From positions 9,266,915 through 9,330,914 of the forward strand of contig NC_084771.1 in the NCBI RefSeq assembly GCF_028858725.1: a stretch of DNA of 64,000 bases, read 5' to 3'. Positions within the stretch are counted from its first letter, which is position 1, and each line of letters starts with the position of its first letter. The translations under genes and the position numbers were made by a program. This document shows, piece after piece, positions 1 through 12,996 of the stretch. This DNA is from Colius striatus (lineage: Eukaryota; Chordata; Aves; Coliiformes; Coliidae). The notes beneath the pieces were generated by a model, which was given only the letters and a program-made list of their open reading frames with translations, was not told the origin of the DNA and searched no databases.

Positions 1-816
1 GCAAAGAGCACAGTAGGGCCCACGAAGTCCTAAATTGCAAGTAACATCTAGCCTTTTCAGAGCTGCAAGCCAAAAGCAAAGCTGAACTGCTGCACAGCTT
101 TAAACCACTGGACATCAAGAACTTATTCCCATGAGGCAGCAATGCAAATCCCTCTACACATGCATGTTAATGATGGGTCTCCCTGGGATATTGTTTGAAG
201 AAAACATTTTAGCATCACTTACTCTACTTGCTTCATAAAGGCAAAAGTGGCAAAGAGCTCAATCCAAACCAAGACACTAAGTTTTCATGGAAGTTGTGTG
301 GTATTGAGAGAGTGCCAAAAGAGGTGTTAGTTTCAGTCCTGCAGTCCAAATGTCTTTATTGTAGCCATAGCAGCAGTACTTGTTGGCAGGACACTGTGCA
401 AGGCAAGTTTTGTACCAACGTCCCCTGTGGCCTCCTTGAGTGTCTATGGTCTCATGTCATTCCTGCAGCCTCTAAAGGCTTTTTAGACTGATGGAAAAAA
501 ATGAAGCTTGCTGCTATCCTGGACTTAACAACCCCAGCTTGAATTTAAGCAAGTAAGCCAAGCAGTCAGCCTCCTCAAGACAGCTGATGAGGATGCTCTT
601 TTCAGCATGGTCAATAAACTGAAGGCTTTGATTCTATCTTCCAAAAAAGCTAAGCTGCTGCCCAAAGAGCCAGGATACAGCCTAATCAATTTGCATATAA
701 AAGGCTCTAAAGTAGATCATCAATCCCTTAAGCAGGAATGTAACAGCTGCAGATTAGATGATTCAATTATGGATGCTACTAGCACAAGAGAATGCCTGAT
801 ATCCAGAATCACTCAC
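1..816 (-). other. AMOT: AMOT intron downstream of the second coding exon
   Basis: Intronic sequence following the donor at 811-816. No sequence resembling the next AMOT coiled-coil exon is found here, so that exon must lie left of the window. No repeats or RNA genes were recognised. Confidence 0.8.
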
Positions 817-1267
817 CTTCTGCAGTCGGGCTACTTTCTCGTAACACCCATCCAGTTCCTGTCGCAGAGACCTGTTCTCTTCTGACAGGATTTCCACCAT
901 CTGCTGAGCCCTGGAAACTATGGCAAAAGGATCTACTTGCATCTGCTGATAGGGGGAAGGGATCTGCTGAGCCCGGGACATGACATAGGAGTCGCCTTGC
1001 TGCTGCTGAGGGCCTAGGAAGGGCTGGCATAGTCGGTACAAATCTCCCTGATGGACTTGGTTGGACAGGAACGGCTGCTGGGTCCGTGGCAGAAGGCCAG
1101 GATCTCCCTGGCTTGGAGTCAGAGGTTGCTGATGCTGGGAAGGGGACAGCCTGGATGGTGGTGGAGACTGAAGCAAAGTCAAAGATCCCAGGGATGTCAA
1201 GGAAGAAGTTGGGCTGTGGTGGTGAGGTGGTCTCTGTTGTAACTGCAGCTGCACATCTGGGTTCTGC
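817..1267 (-). CDS. AMOT: AMOT second coding exon, residues 291-441
   Basis: Acceptor AG at 1268-1269 and donor GTGAGT at 816-811 bound a 451-base exon. It encodes a proline/serine/glutamine-rich segment and then [16 protein letters not shown], the start of the AMOT coiled-coil lipid-binding domain, ending at RLQK exactly at the splice site. Mammalian AMOT has a long Q/H tract in this exon; here there is only PQQQQ. Met387 (codon at 979-981) may correspond to the start of the shorter p80 form. Confidence 0.95.
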
Positions 1268-4200
1268 CTGGAAAACACAGAGCAGAAGCTCCATCAAAGT
1301 CATGCAGAAGATGGTGCACAAACCCAGTGACAAGGTGTGGGATGAGCTGTGTCGCTCCTACACACGGGTCTCCCCACAAAAAAAGGTTCATATGTGAGGT
1401 TTTCCTCATTTTTACAAGTCTGCTTTTAACAAATGCTTCAAAATCAAATAATTATCACAAAACACAGCCCAAGGGCCTGAAGGTCTTTCCTCCTGCGTTC
1501 ATCTTGTACAGAAACAGTAACAGAAACTCCATCAACAATTACTTTCTCTTTTCAAAATGATTTTTATCACTTTTCTCCACGGTGTGTGGATATAATGGTT
1601 AAACTGAGGACTTTTAGGAGTGGATTCTTTTGTTCTGTCCTGGAACTTGTCATCTCTCATGGGAAAAATACAATGGATTTTCTCCTGCAGTTCAGGACAC
1701 AGAGTTAAAGGGACTGGCTCAGCTCTATGCTAGTATGCCAGCATCACTGATCTGAGCTTTCTGAACTATCAGCAAACTACCTGAAGCCTTGTCAAACAAG
1801 ACAGTTAAAGGATCTGAAGCCAACCTAAGAATCAGAAGCAGCCTTTTGATTCAGAACCCTCCAAGTCCAGCATAGTAGACACTTCTACTGCTCCCAACAG
1901 TAACCTCTGTAGGATATCAAAGACAGATCTGGCAATCTAGAACATGCTTGAGTTTGTCACAGATCTAACTCCAAGCTACACCAGCTCACATTTCCCAGGT
2001 GCTGGAGATCCCCAGCTCAACTTCTGCTGCATCAGCCAAGTAAGAAACCTCTCTTAGAAGACTGTGTGGATTTATTGTGCTTGGATGACCTCAGGAGGCA
2101 GTTTTTGCTTCCTCCTCCAAAAACATTCCATCTTTAACTTCTCTGGATGCTCTTTATTGTAACAATTGCATCAGTCCCTTTCCATGCTGCAGCCAGTCTC
2201 TTTTTAAGCACAGCCCTCAGCCTGGTGCAGACCCAGTCTGGCAGTTAAACACATTCTGAAACACTCCTGATAGAACATCCCAGCCTTTGGGATGCAGTTC
2301 AGCCCTGCAGCTGGGAAAGCACATACTGTTGTTCACCTGACCATAGCTGCTACAGAATACCCCGTGTCCGAATTCACATTTGCTCTGCTGACTGCAATAG
2401 GGATCCTGGATGTAGAACAGCCCACAGCACAGCTCACCCACCACACCAGGAGTGTCAGTGCCGTGTCAATCGACCACGGCAAGCACGAGGCTGAACTGGC
2501 AACTAAAGAGTTACACAATGGGCTTCTCAGTCGAAGTGCAAACACTCAGCATCATCCTTCCTGTTGGAGGCTTCATAGCTGTCCAGAGAGGAAATGTCTG
2601 CATTACTCACATCTGGCTGGCAGTGCCTGTAGGAGTTTGTGCATTCTCAGATCAGTGCAGGGTTCATTATTTCAGTATTGTGCATTTTAGGTATCATTTT
2701 CCTTGCTTTGCAGCAAAGAAGAGACATAGAACCCTCCAAGCTGATGCTCAATTCCTTATCAGGGAAACAATTCTAGTCTTTGTCACTTAGGAAAAAAACA
2801 AATAATTAGTCTTCCAGTTACTGTTTCTTTCTTATACCCAGGTGACTGTGGTCCCTGCCAGCAACATTCTTTGATGAGCTGCATTTCCCCAGAAATGCTC
2901 CCAAGCAACGTGAGGATCTTCATGCAGAAGAGAGATGTGCAATTAATTTCCTCAGGAATGTTCAGTCTGGCAGCAACAATTTGGTTCTTCCTTTCCTGGA
3001 AGGTCAGCTCTCTTTATCATTGCATTTATTTCATTCTCTTTATTTGCCAGTTCTCACAATGAAGAACGAAGCAAAACTACCACATGCCATGCTCAAGGTC
3101 ATCCGATTTGTCTCAGGTGGTTTCCAACTTCTTTCTTAACTCAGTTATGTGCAGAGTTAAAACTTTGCATCTTTAGTTTAGATAAGAGGAGACTGCAGGG
3201 GGATCTCATTAATATTTACACATATCTAAATGGTGGGTGTCAGGAGGTTTGGGCATTCCTTTTGCTTTTGTATCCACTGACAGGATAATGGAAAGAAGCT
3301 GGAACACAGTTCCATTTAAACATAAGGAAAACCTATTTCACTGCTGAGGTGAGGGAGCCCTGGCCCAAGCTGCACAGGAAGGGCATGGAGGCTCCTGCTC
3401 TGGAGGTTACCAAACCCACCTGGACACGCTCCTGTGTGACTTGATCTAGGTGGGACTTGCTTTGGCAGGGGGTTGGACTGGGTGACCTCTAAAGACCCCT
3501 TCCAACCCCTGCCATTCCATGATTCTGTGATCTTCAGAAACTCCTTGTCTCATTGAGTTTGTTCTTTACCTAACATCATGCACCTGTTTTGATGTCATCA
3601 TCAATTAGGAAATACCCTTGCTCTGACATTCCATCTGAGATGACCTGTTTGGAACTTACAAAATACTCTTTTCTAGTCTAGAAACAACCTGAAGCAGTAA
3701 CTCAGAGACACTGACTCTGCTGATCTCAGTGTCTTATAGTATTATAAGCCTAATGAGAACTGTTTAGATGTCAATGTTAACAATGTGAGCTGTTTGACTA
3801 AAAGCATCTCATTCCTCTGTCACCAGAAACTCATGGGCAGAATCCTGCCATTTCTGCAGGACCTGAGCATTAATGAAAGATGGCCAAAGAAAAACAGCAG
3901 GAGCAGCTAAACACTGAAGGGACAGTCTTTGTACTTACATGCCTGATATTGTAAAGACAACTCTAGGAAATCGTGGCTGTGTATTTCTAAACAAGATACA
4001 TTTCCAGAATTCCAGCATCTTGGCACTCACATCCGAAGCCTCTCATAATCTTGAAATCATACCAAATGGGTTCAAGCTAAAACATGACAGCTGTGAGCCT
4101 CTAGTCCTGTTGCATTACCAACAGCATTAGAGCTTCCAAAATGTCACAAATGCATTTATATTCCCAGCAAAACGAGGTAACACAACTGGTGCAACACATC

Positions 4201-7200
4201 CTACCTCACAGACATAATAACAAAACCCCCCAGCAACCTCCCAGTGACAACCAGACCGTTTCAGGTCTTGTTTGCAAACTTTCACACACACATTCAAAGA
4301 ACTTTTTGGCATCCCCACTACTTTCCATAAGATACATTTTGTGGGTTCAAAATACCTGGCTCTGAGAGCCCTCAGATTAACATGTGAATTGTGGATTTTA
4401 TTTCTCTGGTCAACTAATTTTGGCCTGAGAGATTCAGAACGGTAAAAGAACACAACTGGACTTTTCAAGATTTTTAAGCCTCACTGCAAAATGTTAAGGT
4501 ACAAATTATTATTGTGGTCACCTAACAGAACTGCTGATAGAATGGCAGTGAAAAACTTCTCTCCATGAGACAGGTAACCCTGTAGCAGTAATTAAAACCC
4601 TATCTGAACTAAGCACTTCATGCAAAAACACAGCACGGCTCGCAGAATACATGGAAAACAAAACTATGCAATCTCCTTCCATCTGCCTTAGTGTCATAGA
4701 GACATGAAAACCCCTGAAAAAGGGAAAAAAACCCACCTCAGAGCAATAATTCCCACAAATGTTTAAGTTTGAGAGCATAATTTGAAGAGCCACTTCATTT
4801 TGAAGGCTATATCACACAAGAATCTCTGCTTCCCTCCTGGTTCCTGGCGCATATCGGAGAAACACACCACATGGGCCAAGTACAGACCTGGATTTATGGT
4901 TCTGCAGCTACAAGGGTCACATTGGCTTTTAAGTCATGAAGACAGAGATAGGGAGTAAGGGCAGCTCTGCAAGCAAACCTAGCCATCAGGAGTCCTGAGG
5001 CTGCCAGGACTGCAAACGGCAAGTCATGCAGAAGATCTGCGGGTAGAGCAACAAAACAGAGGGCAGAAGAATGAAGGGATCAGGACAGGTCTCTCTGCCT
5101 CCTTCATTTTTCTTCTGCCTTCCCTGCTTCTCCTGCGTGTTGCTCTTCAAGAAGCTACAGCTTCCCTCTCATCCACAGCCCTCCTCTCCTGCACACACCA
5201 GGAAACACTGACTGCAGGAGGGAGCAGATTCCATTAGACGGCTGAAATCAAACCGATGCACTTTTGTTCTGCTTCCTGATCATACCTGATTATCCCCCAC
5301 TTCGATGCTGCTCTGGGGAACTGGTGCACAGAAGTGCAGGTTTACTAATTATGGGACAAATTCTCCTTCTCAAGAAGTTTCTGTGAAGTCAACAGGATTA
5401 ATCACCACAGCAGGAGCTCAGACATTTGGGCTCCAGATAGAGGATGGTGCTTGACTCAGAGAGACAGCAAAGCTTCCTCTGCACCCAAAACTCCACCAAC
5501 ACCAGCCCAAAGCATCCTCTGAAACACACTTGAGATATGAGGGAGAGAGCAGTATTTTGGAGCTTCACATTCAGCCATCCTCCTTCTGAGCTTTACATCT
5601 CCATCTAACAGCACAGACGCCTCTGGTGTGCCCAGTATTTACATTAAACCAACACCACTACCAACATCTATGTGTTCCCAAACTTGCACCGCCCAAGAGC
5701 AGGTGAGGCAAACTGTTTGCAGACTGGTTTGAACTTACCACACAGCCCATTCCTTTCCCAGACAGGGGAGGGTGAAGCATGAGAATGCTGTGAATTCCCC
5801 AATGTTTATCTTGCTCAACGAGTTTTATTTAACCGCATCGTTAGGTCACCCTCAAATTCCCCCGAACAATGAGGGGAAAAACCCGCAGAAAAGGGTGTGG
5901 CCTCACCAGCAGAAAGAAGGGGCTTTGTTCCCTCCATGCACAGTTCAAAAGATGCACACACACACAAAATGCATCCAAATCAATCCCCATAAGCAGAGCT
6001 GCAGCGCAGGGGGGAACTGCAGTCTCTGAAAATACTTTTCTCACTCCAGCCAGGCTGCAACGACGCTGGTTAGCACTGCTTGGTGTGAGGCAAACACACT
6101 CCCAAAAGCTGCTATGCTGTTAAAGTCTTCACACCATTATCCAGCTGCACCTTTGGTAACACAGAAGGTTTCTTGTCTGAACGACAGTTTCTCTTAAAGT
6201 GTGTGGGAGGGGAATAGAGGACTCGCTGCCTTCCTTTGCTACGCTGATCTGTAATTTATGGATTAGTCTTGCAATTGTTCTACTGCTACAGCAGTTGCTT
6301 GCAAAGGAAACCTCTACTCTGCGCAGCTATTTAGGTTAAAAAGTAACCTCATTAGATTCCCAATGCTTTGAAGACAAATTTCAGTTGCTTCCCCTACTGG
6401 AAACCTTGCCAGCTGAACCTTTCTCCTCCTCTCCCCACACCCCCCCGCCCCATGTTCTTTCAAAGCAGCCAGGATCCATCCAATACAGACAAAAATCACC
6501 CTGTCTAGAGGAGCTGACTGTTGGCGTGTTTTCAAATACCTCTCCCTTAAACAGCAAGCAGGCTACATCTCAGATTCACTTGTGTATAACATTGTGAGCA
6601 TTTCTGATGCAGCACAACCATGGAGGATCTGTTTCCCTTTCCTGTGTGTACAGAGATTTGAGACCTTTGAATTTTCAAAAACATTTGCAACGAGCTTCTA
6701 CAATCATTACCCCCCCTAAACCCTTCACTTCCCCTTTTCCTGGCCTCTTTATTATTTATTTAGCCAGATCAAAGGGCCTTTTCATGAGGCTTGTATGCTG
6801 CTGAAGTCATTTCAGATCACAAACAATGGTGGACAAACTCTGAAAATAGCTCCCCATAGGACTAGTAAGGTTCTGAGCAGATTCAAATTCCCCAAAGCTC
6901 AGACTCTGTTCCCAAATACAGACTGGTTTCTTCTTCTTGCTCCCCTCCAAACACAACACGTGCAAACACACACACACACACAAAGACCTTACCATTTACT
7001 TAGGTAGCAACGCCCTCCTGTTGCTCCTTTGATTTTCCTCTTTAGTTTCAAAATGAGGTCAAAATCATTATACCAAATCCCACCTGGTCTTGGACACAGA
7101 TGAGATGGTGAGTAAACAGGTAAAGTAAATCCCTCTTTTCAGCCCACCTAAATAGAACTTCATCTTCACCCACACCGCTGCCAGTGTTTGGCTCAAGCCA

Positions 7201-8707
7201 AATCCAGCTCCTTATCCAGAGGAAACCAGAACAGGCTGACATTTCAAATGATGCAGGAAAATTAGTGAGAGCTAAGAAAGCTCATGTGCAATGAGGCACA
7301 GAGCACGCTCCCTTTTGCACTCCTATGCTTTGGTCCACTGATAATACAATCTGAAAAGCTCCAAGGAAGCTCAGGTGATTGTTACCTGCACCATGCTTGC
7401 TTTCATTCACTTTCTCCTTTCCTCCAGAGCATTTAGATGCAGTTTAAACCTTAAAAAAACCCCTTTTGTCTGGGCAGATGTAATTAAAGAACAGCCTAAG
7501 ACAATAAGTAATGGCAAGTCTCTATGCTGAATCCCACCTTTTGGAGCAAACCTTTTGTGAGGCTCAGTATTAAACTTCCTCATGCCATAAAAATCAATCT
7601 GGCTTCTTTTGGGGTGAGGGGTTTTTTTCTTGGTTGCTTTGTGGGGTCAGGCCTCTCTAAGTAAACTACTTAAAGAAGTGATGGTCCTTCCACACACAGT
7701 CTGTAGCTGAACACAGTATGTCACCTCACACAGTAAAGATGGGATGTTTGCTGAAAGAAAACCTGCCACAGGAGTGGAGAGCAATGGGCTGAGTTTCATA
7801 CTGCCTTTCCTTATGGAGTTTAAGATCTTGCTTACCTGACTGACCCATACTCGGGGGGATGTTGATACCTCATCATAGGCCCATCAGATCTTCCCTGCTG
7901 GCTCATGCGATGGTCGCTATAGAAATGCCCCGAGTCCTGAGGTTTGCAGTTCACTGCCGGGGTGGACACGTTTTTGTAAGGATACTCTGGAGGAGGCCCC
8001 CGCTGCTCCATTCCTTTCATGTTGGGCTGGGAAGGGGGTTGCACCGAGTTCTTGTAGAACTCATTGGAGCCAGAATTTTTATAAAGGTCACTGGACTGCT
8101 GAGGAGAAAGAGGAGAGAGGGGGGAGAGCGGCGCGCTCGTGACAGGCGCGTGGGCCTTTACCCCGCTGGTGGCCAAGGACAGCTGCATCAGCCGCTCGCT
8201 CAAGGAGCGGACGTGCCCTTGCTTGAGGTCCTTCAGTCCTTCATCCTGGTGGACCTTCCCTGGGCTCACTCGCTGAACTGTGGGCCGCCCTTCAGTCCTC
8301 ATCTTTTGGTTGGTGACCCCCGTTACATAAAAGGCTGCCCCGACGCTGGCGTGCGGCTGGCCCCTGAAATACTGCGACTGGACTTTGGCTTCCTCATAGG
8401 TCGGGAGATCCTCGCTGTTCTGAAGCCGTGGGGAGAGCTGCTTCTCCATGATGCTGTTGTCCACCTGTATCTCCTGGCCCTGGGGCTCCTGACGGGCAGC
8501 ATGAGTCACAAGCTGGTGGTCCTGGGGGCTCAGCCCTTCGTTCTGAGATGCTGGACTCCCAGTGCTGTTGAAAGGGGGAGCATTTCCTGTGGCTTGCTGG
8601 TGTAAGGCAAGGAGGTTACGGTTGTCATTTGGGTTTCCGTATCTGAGCTGCTCCTGCAGCAGGCGTTGTAAAACTGTCGTAGCTGCTTGCTCTTCTGAAT
8701 TCCTCAT
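817..8707 (-). CDS. AMOT: Angiomotin (p130-type), 5' coding part, residues 1-441
   Basis: Scaffold of tight junctions and the actin cortex that binds the WW domains of YAP/TAZ and NEDD4-family ligases in Hippo signalling. Two coding exons are present (7836-8707 and 817-1267); their splice phases join to give 441 codons. What is seen: N-terminus MRNSEEQ, an LPTY motif at 101-104, the LATS-type phosphosite HVRSLS at 165-170 (target Ser170), PPEY motifs at 239-242 and 284-287, a short Q run, and the start of the coiled-coil/AMOT-homology region at about 403-441 ([16 protein letters not shown]). Motif order and spacing match vertebrate AMOT p130 rather than AMOTL1 or AMOTL2, whose flanking sequences differ. 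The remaining coiled coil and C-terminal PDZ ligand would lie beyond base 1. ATG 8707 is chosen because it matches the known p130 start. The gene continues off the window, so the call is partial but secure. Confidence 0.96.
3178..3533 (+). repeat. CR1 LINE 3' fragment
   Basis: A 5'-truncated CR1 copy. It has the typical 'ccatttaaacataagg' block, a 'ctggacac...ctcctgtgtgac' block, 'ggttggactgggtgacct', and the 3' tail CCATTCCATGATTCTGTGA. It is antisense to AMOT. Confidence 0.88.
6967..6982. repeat. (CA)8 microsatellite
   Basis: Eight uninterrupted CA dinucleotides inside the AMOT intron. Confidence 0.95.
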
Positions 8708-8754
8708 CGCAAACTGTGGTGCCTTTTGGGTGGAATGTAAAAGCTGCCCTTGAC
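7836..8754 (-). CDS. AMOT: AMOT first coding exon (5' UTR end plus codons 1-290 and two bases)
   Basis: Acceptor AG at 8755-8756 is preceded by a pyrimidine tract; donor GTAAGC begins at 7835 reading leftward. Coding starts at 8707, leaving 47 bases of upstream exon sequence. The exon encodes LPTY, HVRSLS and both PPEY motifs. A serine-proline run (three LSP units at residues 194-202) is longer than in the mammalian protein as I recall it. The last two bases (AG) join G of the next exon to make Arg291. Confidence 0.95.
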
Positions 8755-11700
8755 CTAAGGAAAGGAGACACGGTTGTTAGCGCCTGAGTGGATCAAGCAA
8801 GAGACATTTAAGAGCAACGCTTGAAATACAGAAAAAAAGAAAAGCAGGTTAGATTACCAAAGCTTCCCATAACAATGGGGGTCATTAAGGCCCTTGGCCT
8901 AAGAAGGACTTGCATGCCAGGGGGCACAGCCTGGGAAGGTGATGAAAGGTGACTTGCAAGTTTATAGGAATATCAATGGCCTGCAAGCTGCAGGGATGCA
9001 TGGCGAGTACCTCAGCCAGCCAGGCTGCTTCCAGGCTGAAAGGATGGTTCACAGGACGATGGTAAAAATGCCTAAGACCTGTTTGCTTTACATTTCAGGC
9101 TACCAACAACGAAATACTCTTCCCACATTTGCAAGGAAACAAGGATTAAAGGGTGAAATCAGCAATTTGTCAGTTTTAAGCAAAAAAGAAGAAAAAAATC
9201 AAGAGGCCCATTAAGATAGTATATGGTTCAAAGGAAGTAAAGCCATCTCTTAGCTTATAGTTTAAAGCAATTAATGAGTAGCTCATCAGCCAGCAGGCTT
9301 TCAGAGTTATGAAATACCCAGAGTGAGATCAGCACCTCGTCTCCCTGCTGCAGAAAGCACTAGGTACTGGTGCAAGCAAGGACTCTGTAACTTCCTGCTA
9401 TACAAAGGCAACCAAATCCTCACACATCTAAATACCATCAGCTGAATGCATGCAAATGCAAGAGGAGGAAAAAGAGTTGTCTGATCTAAGGAACAGAAAA
9501 AGACCTCCAAGTGGCAGGAAAAAACACTGTGTACCACAGAGACACACAAAGAGCCAATGTCAAGCACATCTTAAGTACAGATTAAGCCAGTGACCAACAT
9601 CACAGCGATTACACTCCACTCAGTCTCCCAGGGGAATCAGGAATCTGTCCTGGAAACTCAAACCCTTGTATGAGCTGAAATATCCCAAATTAATGACACC
9701 TTTGAGACATTTAACTAAAAGCAGAGATAATTTTGAGCTAGAACAGGTCAGAACAGAGAGTATGCATTACTTGCTGGCTAAGCTGTGGATGTGCTTTGAC
9801 AGCATGTTAGAATTCCATCACTTTGACACCTTTTTTTCTGTTCAACATCGCCCCTTAGCAAAAGGTGACTTGTTCCCAGGGGTTTGTTCTGTGGCAGAAC
9901 CGGGGATGGACTGCAGGAGTCAGGAGACCTGATGGGGGCTCTTTGTTCTTCATCTCTACAACCACTCAGTTTCCCCCCTCAGGCCAACCTACAGAGGAGT
10001 CCACCCCCATAACACAGGGTGGCAGACAGAACTCTCCTGATAAGGTTAATGAATGGAAAGTGAAAATCTACCTCATTCCAGGCTGCCTCATCAAACTAGG
10101 AATTCAGGCCCTGCTGACCGGCCTGGAACTCTTCTGAAATCCTCTTTCAAGTGGCACATACCTATTTCCTTCACTTTGACTTCCTTGGTAAGGAGGAGCA
10201 GCTCTGCCACATGAAGGGGGAACACACAGCCTTCCTCCTGCAAGTCCAAAATCTCCACTCAGGGATGGCTTCAGGCTCCTCTTCAGTAGGCCAGATCACT
10301 TGATACTCTCCTCGCTTCCAAAATAATTCTGAGGAAAGCATTGAAAACATCATTTTAATCAGCAGATGAGACCTTCGAAATAATAAACCTTGGCCCATAT
10401 TTCACATTTTTCTTTTGTAGCTTCTTGTTTTCTCCCTGAGCCCAACAATTTCGATCCCTTTAGGATGAATGAACTCCCCTGTCCTTAGCAATCTACTCCA
10501 GCTGCTGCTTTAATCATGGCAATTTCTGCTCCAAGATTAAGCGTTGCCAAGTAATGCTCCATCCCATCTGTGCCTCTAAGTGAAACAGTGATTAAAACCC
10601 GCTAATTCTTTAACTCCATTGTTTTAGTTTTTTGCTAAGAATGAAAGCTGCAGCACAGATGATGATACCCTGTGCTTATGGCTCCTTTTCCAGTGGTGCT
10701 GTACATACCAAACCACATCAGCAGAAATCCTTTAATGAAAGGTGATAGGGTTAAATGCTTTATAAATGTCAACAAATTACGCTTCAGAAATGACTGTGAG
10801 AATGATCAGTATATGAATATTGGCTTTACTTTACAGACTGGGAAAGTGAGGGGAAGAAAAAGGACACTGACAAAGTATATGCCAGAAACATATTGCAGAG
10901 CACAGCTCTAATTCCCAAAACATTCTTTAATTACATTACTTTTCCTCTTCAGAATATAAAGCAGTGAAGAAAATTTAACCACTGAAGGGAAGAATCATGA
11001 GAACGTAGGGAAATGTGTGTTTAGGCTTGTTACTCAAGAAGCAGTTAAATCTACTACTTGAAGGGGTCCTAAAGAGTAAAGGCAAATGATGTGGAACATA
11101 CCTGCCCACTTAAAAGTGCAGGCAATGAAAACAGAACTGGTGACATTAAAAATCTCCATTGAGATGTATAATTTGACTTAATTGCCTGGAATGTTGCAAA
11201 AACTAAAGTGAACAGATGTAGTGAAGGAATGCAGACGTGGATACTTCTGTCTGTGTCTCACTATGGCACACATCCACACCCAACAAAAAAAAAATTCTCA
11301 GATCTGCAAGTTAAATGCTTGAGGTGTCAACGGGGATTTCAAGGCACAGGAACAGTATCTAAGCAGGGAACAAGGCAGCGTTGTGTGGTGTGGTGTGGTA
11401 CTTCAAGATGGTGGTTGAAAAAACCATCTAATGTCAAATTCTTAACTGGTGACTTAGCTTGAGAGGGATATATTGAAAACAGCTGCCAGCAAATATGCAG
11501 TAAAGAACCTTTAAACCAGGCATTAAGATAGCAGATAACCAGAGCAGTTTCTAGCCTCTTTCCCCCATGTTGCACAACAGAAGTTGAGGATTCCTTGTCC
11601 CCCTCACACCAGTATCATCACTGACTCCTTTTATTTCCTTTTTTTTTTCATTTAAACAAAGTTCCCCTAAGCAATCCTTTTTATTAGAGCAGAAAAAGGC

Positions 11701-12464
11701 TTTTATTATGCAATATGATGCTGCCTTTCCACCCAAAGATTTCTTTTGTCTCAACTGGAAAAATCTAAGGGGGGTGGGAGTGTGTTTATTTTTTTAATAC
11801 AAAGATACAACCCAGCTTGAGATCCTGCCTCTCTGCCTTAGAGATTTTCTCTCAACAGACAAATTCAATCTGTGCATGTTTAACTCCTTGGAACGTTCCA
11901 GCAACTAATTCTGTATGCAACCATTTCACACACAGCAGTACGAGCCTGTTCTGCTGATCTGATGGAGGGAAGCCACAGTTCACACAAAGAATTTGCAGGA
12001 ATTGAATACTACTAATTTCAGTGTGGATGTAAACTAGGAATCAGCCTGGAAATCCACCACAAAAGGTAGACCGAGATACAATATGACTATGAAATCCACT
12101 TTCTTTAAACATCAACTGTTAACATTAAGCCTGTTTTTTCCATTTAATTAACAAAGAGAATCTTGTGCAACTAACTTGGGTGGCAGCATTCCTGGAATCT
12201 GCTTTCTGAGTGAGCTGGAAACTTGTGGCAGAACCCGCGAGTTAACTTTTCTATGTAATGAAACACAAAAATGAACAGCACAATCGGTCCTGGAGCCCAT
12301 GTGTTATTTATTTGGACACCAAATTTGTGTCAGGCTCTTCCAACAATTTCAGTTTTCAGTGTGCCAAAGATGGAAATTAGTGAGGTGCACTGGAAAAGTT
12401 GTTGTGATAGAGCTGGAAGGAAATTGGAATAGGTTCTGTTTAAACACAAGCGTATCTGAGGGGT

Positions 12465-12996
12465 TACTGCACTCCCATGAGACCTCACCCAGAGTTCTGC
12501 ATCCAGATCTGAGACCCTCAACAAAGAAGGACATGGAGCTGCTGGAACGAGTCCAGAGGAGGGTCACAAAGATGATCAGAGAGCTGGAGCACCTCTCCTA
12601 TGCAGACAGGCCGAGAGAGTTGGAGTCGTTCAGCTGGAGAAGGCTCCAGGGAGACCTTAGAGCAGCCTTCCAGCACCTAAAGGGGCCTACAGGAAAGATG
12701 GGGAGAGAGTTTTGCAAAGACATGTGGTGACAGGACACAGGGAGATGGCCTAAACTAAAAGAGGACAGATTTAGATGGGATATTAAGAAGTTCTTCCCTG
12801 TGAGGGTGGTGAAGCAATGGCAACAGGTTGTGCAGAGAGGCTGTGGGGGCTTCATCCTTGGAAGTGTTCACTGGCCACATTGGATGGGGCTTGGAGCAAC
12901 CTCATCTAGTGGAAGATGTCCCTGTCCATAGCAGAGGGTTGGAACAAGGTGATCTTTAAGGTGGCTTCCAACCCAAGCTATTCTATGGTCCCACAA
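12465..12996 (+). repeat. CR1 LINE fragment
   Basis: Contains the conserved CR1 run 'gttctgcatccagatctgag', 'gagtccagaggagggtcaca', 'aagatgatcagagagctgg', then the 3' block 'gatctttaaggtggcttcca' and CTATTCTATGG tail. Closely resembles the copy at 55500-56135 and is in the same orientation. Confidence 0.92.

Larger units (their letters stand above)
1268..7835 (-). other. AMOT: AMOT intron between first and second coding exons (6.6 kb)
   Basis: Bounded by a GTAAGC donor at 7835 and a pyrimidine-rich acceptor at 1268. It holds one CR1 LINE fragment (about 3178-3533) and a short CA microsatellite at 6967-6982. Open stretches here are short, lack homology I recognise, and have no coherent splice sites. 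A promoter for the short p80 AMOT transcript could lie here, but I cannot point to one. Confidence 0.85.

Noticed and set aside
7859-8605. 248-codon plus-strand frame
   Set aside because: It is the antisense shadow of the AMOT first coding exon, whose protein is unambiguous.
12299-12855. Apparent coding frame with 'ELLERVQRRVTKMIRELEHLSY'-like wording, repeated near 55713
   Set aside because: Both lie inside CR1 elements; the shared wording is CR1 3' sequence, not a gene family.
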